A stretch of DNA of 19,358 bases, from the NCBI GenBank assembly GCA_030917665.1, contig JAUPUH010000014.1:1-19358 (forward strand), read 5' to 3'. This document shows positions 14,775 to 19,358 of the stretch, piece after piece; the first letter of the stretch is position 1, and each line of letters opens with the position of its first letter. The notes beneath the pieces were generated by a model. The model had not been told where the DNA came from, searched no databases, and saw only the letters and a program-made list of their open reading frames with translations. Made by a program: the position numbers and the translations under genes. The DNA comes from Patescibacteria group bacterium. Lineage in GTDB: Bacteria > Patescibacteriota > Minisyncoccia > Phycocordibacterales > PALSA-1337.

Positions 14775-15791
14775 TTGTTTCTCATTCTTTCTTTGGTACT
14801 TATGTATGTGTGGAGAATGGTCGCGGTATTCAAATTCTCTCCACAGAAGAAACAAAAAGCACTTCTCATTGCCGATAGCGAAGATTCACTCGAACTCAAG
14901 GAAGAGATAAATAGTAATTCTAGGTACGATCTTTCTTTTGTTGAAACACTTAAACCATCGTCTGATTCTACAAAACTCATTTCAGAAATCGGGAACTTAG
15001 TCGCGGTAAAGGATATATCTATGATCGTTATCGATACAAGACACCCCTTACTCGCACAGACTATACCGACCCTTTACCCATTAGCAATGAGGGGTATACT
15101 TTTTTTTGATATCGGCAAGATCTATGAGACTGTTTTTGACCGCATACCCAATTCTATGGTTGGTCAGACTTGGTTTATCGAACATATGTCGTCAATGGCC
15201 CCAAAGATGGTTTATGATGGGATTAAGAGACTAATCGATGTTGTTGTTGGTGTGGTGCTTGGAATACTATCTCTTATTGTCTATCCTCTCGTTATAATCG
15301 CTCTTAAGATTGAAGACGAAGGTGCTATCTTCAGCTATCAGAAAAGGATAGGACAATACAATAAGATCATAAATATCATGAAATTCCGCACCATGACTCT
15401 TGCGAATGATGATGGGAAATGGGGTGTGCAAGAAAATAAAGTAACCGTTGTTGGAGCTTTTTTGAGAAAAACTCGTATCGACGAGCTACCACAACTTTGG
15501 AATGTTGTAAGGGGAGACATATCACTTATCGGACCTCGTCCAGAATTTCCAGATCCAGTCGCGCATTATTCAAAAGAGATTCCTAATTACACAATCAGAC
15601 ACAGCATAAAACCAGGTCTTTCTGGTTGGGCACAGATTTATGGGGAACACCCGCATCATGGTGTTGATGTTGAGATGACCGCAAACAAGCTCTCATATGA
15701 TCTTTACTATATTAAACACCGCTCATTCCTTCTTGATTTGAAAATTGCTCTCAGGACCCTCAAGGTTTTGGTAACATTTGTTGGACGGTAA
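14775..15791 (+). CDS. Polyprenyl-phosphate sugar-1-phosphate transferase (C-terminal part)
   Basis: This is the catalytic portion of a polyprenyl glycosylphosphotransferase, which moves a sugar-1-phosphate from UDP-sugar to undecaprenyl phosphate and starts assembly of a surface glycan. It shows the last membrane helix of the N-terminal domain, a flavin-like Rossmann part (about 28-125 of this fragment), KRLIDVVVG with the re-entrant helix, FSYQKRIGQ, IMKFRTM, TRIDELPQLWNVVRGD with the Asp-Glu catalytic pair (codons 15480-15485), SLIGPRPE and SIKPGLSGWAQIYG. It is in frame with the fragment ending at 14762; a TTG at 14775 or downstream ATGs would be needed for separate translation. The catalytic motifs are intact, so the core alone might remain active. 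Confidence 0.85.
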   Translation: MFLILSLVLMYVWRMVAVFKFSPQKKQKALLIADSEDSLELKEEINSNSRYDLSFVETLKPSSDSTKLISEIGNLVAVKDISMIVIDTRHPLLAQTIPTLYPLAMRGILFFDIGKIYETVFDRIPNSMVGQTWFIEHMSSMAPKMVYDGIKRLIDVVVGVVLGILSLIVYPLVIIALKIEDEGAIFSYQKRIGQYNKIINIMKFRTMTLANDDGKWGVQENKVTVVGAFLRKTRIDELPQLWNVVRGDISLIGPRPEFPDPVAHYSKEIPNYTIRHSIKPGLSGWAQIYGEHPHHGVDVEMTANKLSYDLYYIKHRSFLLDLKIALRTLKVLVTFVGR

Positions 15792-15798
15792 GGTTTAA

Positions 15799-15835
15799 TT
15801 GCAAAAAGCTTTTAAATCTCTATAATAGACACATT
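15799..15835 (+). promoter_or_regulatory. Promoter of secD-secF
   Basis: TTGCAA (15799-15804), 16 bases, TATAAT (15821-15826), then nine bases before the ATG at 15836. The predicted leader is at most a few bases. Confidence 0.65.
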
Positions 15836-17191
15836 ATGCTTAAAACACGAATTATTGCAGTATTTCTGCTTGTCATTGCGGTTGCTATCGGCTGGTTCAC
15901 CTATTACAAAGGCACATTCAAACTCGGACTCGATCTTAACGGAGGAACTCACCTTGTCTATAAGGCTGACATCTCAAAGATCGCTACTAGTGAAGTGAGG
16001 GTTTCTATGGAAGCACTTCGTGATGTCATCGAGAAGCGAGTCAACATCTTTGGTGTTGGAGAACCTATTATTCAGGTCGAGCAGGGAGGAATCCTCGGCT
16101 CATCAGAAGCTCAGGAGAAGCTTATCGTGGAGCTTCCTGGCGTGACTGATATCAATGAAGCAGTGAAGAGTATTGGACAGACTCCAGTTCTTGAATTTCT
16201 AACGCTCGATCAAAAGGACTCAGAAGCTGTAAGTGCAAAGACAGAACTTTCTGATGAGGAAAAGAATCTTGAAATAGCAAAACTCTTCAAACCAACCGGA
16301 ATTACAGGACGAGTGCTTACTAAGGCAGTTCTCGAATTCAATCCAAATACAGGAGAACCCTCAGTACTCCTTAACTTCAATGCCGAAGGCAAGGCTCTTT
16401 TTTCAAAAGTCACAAAGGAAAATGTGGGTAATATTGTAGGTATTTTCTTGGATGGAACACCCATATCTCTTCCTGTAGTTCGTGAAGAAATCAAAGATGG
16501 CAAAGCATCTATTTCTGGAGCTTTTGATCTAGAAGAGGCCAAGCTTCTTGTTAGAAATCTCAATTACGGAGCCCTCCCAGTTCCTATCGAACTCATCTCA
16601 ACACAGACAGTGGGAGCATCTCTTGGACAGTCTGCTCTTCAGGGCGGCGTACGGGCTGGAATTATTTCTCTCATTGTTATCGGTATCTTCTTGATCGTCT
16701 GGTACCGATTACCTGGATTTATCGCTGTTGTTTCTTTGGCAGTCTATACCATCATAATGCTCGGTTTGTTTAAACTTATTCCAGTTACACTCACAGCTGC
16801 GGGTATTGCGGGATTTATTCTCTCGATTGGTATGGCGGTGGATGCCAACGTTCTTATCTTTGAGCGAATGAAAGAAGAGCTCCGAAAGGGTAAGGGAATC
16901 AGCGATGCTATGCATGAAGGATTTGCTCGAGCATGGCTTTCAATTCGAGACTCAAATACTTCAAGCATCATTACAGGATTGATTCTTTATTACTTTGGAA
17001 GCACATCTGTCATTACGGGATTCGCACTCGTATTCCTTATTGGTGTGGTTGTCAGTATGTTTACAGCTATTACAGCTTCACGAGTTTTCCTTTACGCAGT
17101 CGCTCCAAAGAAGACTACAAAGCTTTCAACATTCCTTATCAGTAACGGATTTACAAGAACTTTTACCAGCCCTACTAATATAATTAAATAA
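15836..17191 (+). CDS. secD: Protein translocase subunit SecD
   Basis: SecD, with SecF, uses the proton gradient to help pull exported proteins through the SecYEG channel. The 451-residue protein has TM1 (about 6-22), then the signature GLDLNGGTHLVY (D33), a periplasm-side P1 region with beta strands (KRVNIFGVGEPIIQVE, LIVELPGV, and SVLLNFNAEG in the head), and TM2-6 from about residue 278. TM4 carries IGMAVDANVLIFERMKEE with D336, the conserved residue for proton movement. It is shorter than E. coli SecD (615), as in many CPR and Gram-positive bacteria. It lies five bases before secF, so both share a transcript from the TATAAT promoter. It lacks a Shine-Dalgarno sequence. Confidence 0.95.
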   Translation: MLKTRIIAVFLLVIAVAIGWFTYYKGTFKLGLDLNGGTHLVYKADISKIATSEVRVSMEALRDVIEKRVNIFGVGEPIIQVEQGGILGSSEAQEKLIVELPGVTDINEAVKSIGQTPVLEFLTLDQKDSEAVSAKTELSDEEKNLEIAKLFKPTGITGRVLTKAVLEFNPNTGEPSVLLNFNAEGKALFSKVTKENVGNIVGIFLDGTPISLPVVREEIKDGKASISGAFDLEEAKLLVRNLNYGALPVPIELISTQTVGASLGQSALQGGVRAGIISLIVIGIFLIVWYRLPGFIAVVSLAVYTIIMLGLFKLIPVTLTAAGIAGFILSIGMAVDANVLIFERMKEELRKGKGISDAMHEGFARAWLSIRDSNTSSIITGLILYYFGSTSVITGFALVFLIGVVVSMFTAITASRVFLYAVAPKKTTKLSTFLISNGFTRTFTSPTNIIK

Positions 17192-17196
17192 CTGCC

Positions 17197-18114
17197 ATGT
17201 TTGTCGTAACCTACAGAAAATTTTTCTACATCCTTTCAGCGGTACTGCTCATCCTTTCGATTGGTGCAGTTGCGAAGTGGGGACTGAATTACGGTATTGA
17301 TTTCAAGGGAGGTGCTATTCTCGAGCTTGAATACGCTTCATCGACTCCATCCCAAGCGACCCTTGTTTCAGAGCTCGCTCCGCTTAATTTGGGTGAATCA
17401 GTTCGTCCTACCGGCACAAATGGCTATATCATCCGAATGAGGACTATTACTCAGGATGAGAAGATTGTTTTAACGAATATTATTACAGCAAGTGGTACGA
17501 TTCCAGTGATTGAAAAGCGCTTTGACTCTATCGGTCCTGTACTTGGTACTGAGGCACTTCGAAAGTCACTTGCTTCAATTATCTTCGTGCTTCTCGCCAT
17601 TATCCTTTTCGTTGCTTTTGCTTTCCGAAAGGTCTCTGAGCCAGTTTCATCTTTCAAGTACGGACTCATTGCGATTATTGCATTGCTCCATGACGTGATC
17701 ATTCCGACGGGAGTATTTGCGGTTCTCGGACATTTCCTTGGATATGAGATCGATACATTGTTCGTCACAGCGTTGCTCGTGATTCTTGGATTCTCAGTGC
17801 ACGACACTATTGTGGTATTCGACCGAGTGCGAGAAAATCTCAATCACGCAAAGGCAAATACGCCTTTTGATCAGATTGTCGGCGAGAGCATCAGCCAGAC
17901 ATTCACTCGATCAATCAACACGTCCCTCACGACACTCTTAGCACTCGTGGTGCTCTACCTTGTCGGAGGAGAAGCTACTCATCATTTCTCACTAGCCTTA
18001 ATTATCGGTATCGTGGCTGGTACTTACTCATCTATTTTCGTTGGTTCACCACTCCTTGTAACGGTCTGGAAATGGCAGCTCAAGAGACAGACAAAGAAGG
18101 TAGGGAAGAAGTAA
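17197..18114 (+). CDS. secF: Protein translocase subunit SecF
   Basis: SecF is the partner of SecD in the RND-type translocation motor. The 305 residues show TM1 (about 9-28), then YGIDFKGGAILELEY (D35 in the SecF form of the motif), a small P4 domain (about 45-118), and five further TMs. TM4 contains GFSVHDTIVVFDRVREN with D203, and the following part has TRSINTSLTTLLAL, diagnostic for SecF. Length is normal (about 300). It follows secD after five bases with no Shine-Dalgarno sequence, and a strong hairpin terminator lies just after it. Confidence 0.95.
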   Translation: MFVVTYRKFFYILSAVLLILSIGAVAKWGLNYGIDFKGGAILELEYASSTPSQATLVSELAPLNLGESVRPTGTNGYIIRMRTITQDEKIVLTNIITASGTIPVIEKRFDSIGPVLGTEALRKSLASIIFVLLAIILFVAFAFRKVSEPVSSFKYGLIAIIALLHDVIIPTGVFAVLGHFLGYEIDTLFVTALLVILGFSVHDTIVVFDRVRENLNHAKANTPFDQIVGESISQTFTRSINTSLTTLLALVVLYLVGGEATHHFSLALIIGIVAGTYSSIFVGSPLLVTVWKWQLKRQTKKVGKK

Positions 18115-18119
18115 CTTTT

Positions 18120-18150
18120 AAAAGACGGTCTCCAGAGACCGTCTTTTGTA
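18120..18150 (+). terminator. Terminator after secF
   Basis: AAAAGACGGTCT (18120-18131), loop CCAG, AGACCGTCTTTT (18136-18147): a perfect 12-bp stem with T residues at the 3' end and A residues at the 5' end, likely bidirectional. Confidence 0.9.
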
Positions 18151-18227
18151 TTTGTTATCCCCAGAAGTCTAAAGTTTTAATAAATTTTTCAGTATCTATT
18201 GTTTTTTCTTTCTACCATAATTAATAG

Positions 18228-18743
18228 ATGAAAAATGAGAGCGAAGAAATTATTAAACAAAGGATATTTATTATTCGTGGATGCAAAGTTATGATTGATT
18301 TTGATTTGGCAGAATTGTATGGGGTCGCAACGAAAGTATTTAATCAGGCAGTCAAACGTAATTCAGAAAGATTCCCAGCTGATTTTATGTTTCAATTAAG
18401 CGTTAAAGAAAAAGAAGAGGTGGTCACAATTTGTGACCACCTCCAGAAGCTTAAATTTTCTCCTAATTTACCTTATGCTTTTACCGAACATGGCGTCGCG
18501 ATGCTCTCATCTGTACTTAAGAGTAGACAAGCTGTTCACATGAGCATATTTATAGTCAGAGCATTTATTAAAATGAGGGAATCTCTTGAAACATATAAGG
18601 ATTTAGCTCTTAAAATAGGGGAGATTGAGGTTGCTCAAATACATGATCACGCCATGCTGAAAAATGTCCATAATGCAGTAAAACACCTCCTCGAACCACC
18701 TTTAAAAACCAAGGAAAAGATAGGTTTTAGGACAAAACAATAA
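18228..18743 (+). CDS. ORF6N-domain protein
   Basis: The 171-residue protein begins with a typical ORF6N domain: IFIIRGCKVMIDFDLAELYG, then VFNQAVKRNSERFPADFMFQL and LPYAFTEHGVAMLSSVLKS (about residues 10-100). ORF6N is a DNA-binding module first noted in phages and often found in antirepressor-like or mobile-element proteins, but it is also common as single chromosomal genes in CPR. After it comes a helical part (about 105-150) that may form a coiled coil for dimerisation. A CATAAT (18216-18221) lies six bases before the ATG, again consistent with a leaderless transcript. The neighbouring genes are housekeeping genes, with no integrase or phage structural genes, so a whole prophage is not supported. 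Its target DNA is unknown. Confidence 0.85.
   Translation: MKNESEEIIKQRIFIIRGCKVMIDFDLAELYGVATKVFNQAVKRNSERFPADFMFQLSVKEKEEVVTICDHLQKLKFSPNLPYAFTEHGVAMLSSVLKSRQAVHMSIFIVRAFIKMRESLETYKDLALKIGEIEVAQIHDHAMLKNVHNAVKHLLEPPLKTKEKIGFRTKQ
18417..18443. repeat. Perfect inverted repeat inside the ORF6N gene
   Basis: GAGGTGGTCACA (18417-18428), spacer ATT, TGTGACCACCTC (18432-18443). The arms are 12 bp with no mismatch. It lies within the coding frame (EVVTICDHL). It could be an operator bound by the protein itself or an mRNA hairpin; chance under coding constraint is possible. Confidence 0.8.
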
Positions 18744-18758
18744 AACCCTTAAAAACGC

Positions 18759-18786
18759 TTGACTTTATTCTCTGGGCGAGTAGAAT
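18759..18786 (+). promoter_or_regulatory. Promoter of the 16S rRNA gene
   Basis: TTGACT (18759-18764), 16 bases, TAGAAT (18781-18786). It shares TTGACTTTATT and a TAGAMT -10 with the promoter at 5481, and it lies just downstream of the ORF6N gene. Confidence 0.65.
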
Positions 18787-18792
18787 GATACC

Positions 18793-19027
18793 CACGCCTT
18801 AAGTAAGGCGTATTTTAAAGAGTTTTTTGAAAAACCAATAAGTTATGCATTAGAACGTATTTATTCATTCATTGAATTTCTACGTGCAAGTCTAATGTCT
18901 ATATACAACAATGATTCCCGTCGATTTTTTATTCACAATCGACACGGGCGAAGATCGAACTCAATGCAGCTAAAAATTAAGTTCAAAGTTTAAAGCAATT
19001 AATGTTTTTTATTTTGTTCCGTTCATT
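18793..19027 (+). other. 16S rRNA leader
   Basis: No ORF is seen. The predicted transcript starts at about 18793 with a 7-bp hairpin, ACGCCTT-AAGT-AAGGCGT (18794-18811), followed by T- and A-rich sequence. A second stem, CCCGTCGATT with AATCGACACGGG (2-nt bulge), lies near 18917-18949. The 3' part is A/T-rich and probably contributes to a 16S processing stem whose other arm is outside the window. Confidence 0.55.
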
Positions 19028-19358
19028 TTAGTTAAGAGTTTGATCCTAGCTCAGGATGAACGCTGGCGGCGTGGATAAGGCATGCAAGTCAAACGGTGTA
19101 GCAATACACAGTGGCAGACGAGGTAGTAATAAGTAGGTATCAACCCCAAAGTCAGGGATACCTCATCGAAAGATGAGTTAATACTTGATGGTCTCTTCGG
19201 AGTAAAGATTTATCGCTTTGGGATGAGCCTGCTCGGTATCAGCTAGTTGGTGAGGTAAAAGCTCACCAAGGCTATGACGCCTAGGGGACCTGAGAGGGTG
19301 ACCCCCACCGATGGGACTGAGACACGGCCCATACACCTACGGGTGGCTGCAGTCGAGA
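19028..19358 (+). rRNA. rrs: 16S ribosomal RNA (5' part, cut by window end)
   Basis: AGAGTTTGATCCTAGCTCAG (from 19035) and GAACGCTGGCGGCGTGG mark the 16S start; the mature 5' end is placed by comparison with E. coli, to within a few bases. CATGCAAGTCAAACGG, GACACGGCCC and CCTACGGGTGGCTGCAG follow. The gene runs off the window after about 331 nt, so the anti-Shine-Dalgarno end and any introns further in cannot be seen. The site normally read ACTCCTACGGGAGGCAGC is ACACCTACGGGTGGCTGC. Confidence 0.95.

Noticed and set aside
18228..18743. Prophage or mobile element around the ORF6N gene
   Set aside because: No integrase, phage structural genes, attachment repeats or insertion-sequence ends are visible nearby.

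Overview
The window looks like a chromosomal segment of a Patescibacteria/CPR bacterium, most likely from the Parcubacteria side. The grounds are rRNA genes with intron-like insertions, a 16S gene that departs from the usual bacterial primer and probe sites, 16S and 23S genes that are not adjacent, no recognisable Shine-Dalgarno sequences, and -10 boxes sitting 6-9 nt before start codons. Some of these traits are known in CPR genomes; the lineage call is an inference. TAA, TAG and TGA all end genes here, so I see no sign of a recoded stop.

Left part (1-5470): the end of a TPR-like protein, a 48-residue membrane peptide, and a large exported protein that joins a beta-helix region to an LCAT-type hydrolase. 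Next come an L10 leader RNA, rplJ and rplL, a winged-helix-like regulator, and a small membrane protein of the conserved TM-helix (MscS-neighbour) type.

Middle part (5480-9780): a 23S - tRNA - 5S transcription unit on the + strand. It has its own promoter, a structured leader containing a terminator-like hairpin (possibly a separate small RNA), long processing stems around each RNA, and a terminator after 5S. The 23S gene carries two insertions at exact, highly conserved sites, after E. coli positions U1931 (221 nt) and U2593 (342 nt). Both follow a U and end in G, as group I introns do, and neither encodes a homing endonuclease. The tRNA has a GCC anticodon but an enlarged anticodon arm.

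Right part (9814-18743): an envelope-centred block. It holds a multi-pass membrane protein with an exported C-terminal domain, a membrane-anchored Cys-motif protein, RodA (peptidoglycan glycan polymerase), a convergent GT4 glycosyltransferase, a divergently transcribed polyprenyl-phosphate sugar transferase interrupted by an in-frame TAG, then secD-secF for protein export, and an ORF6N-domain protein. At the right edge a promoter resembling the 23S promoter leads into the first ~330 nt of a 16S gene, which continues beyond the window.

Together the genes cover ribosome production (L10, L7/L12, rRNAs), export of proteins (SecDF), and building of the cell surface (RodA, glycosyltransferases). 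The most unusual features are the two 23S insertions, the separated rRNA genes with matched promoters, the candidate RNA or attenuator ahead of 23S, the odd tRNA and the amber-split sugar transferase.
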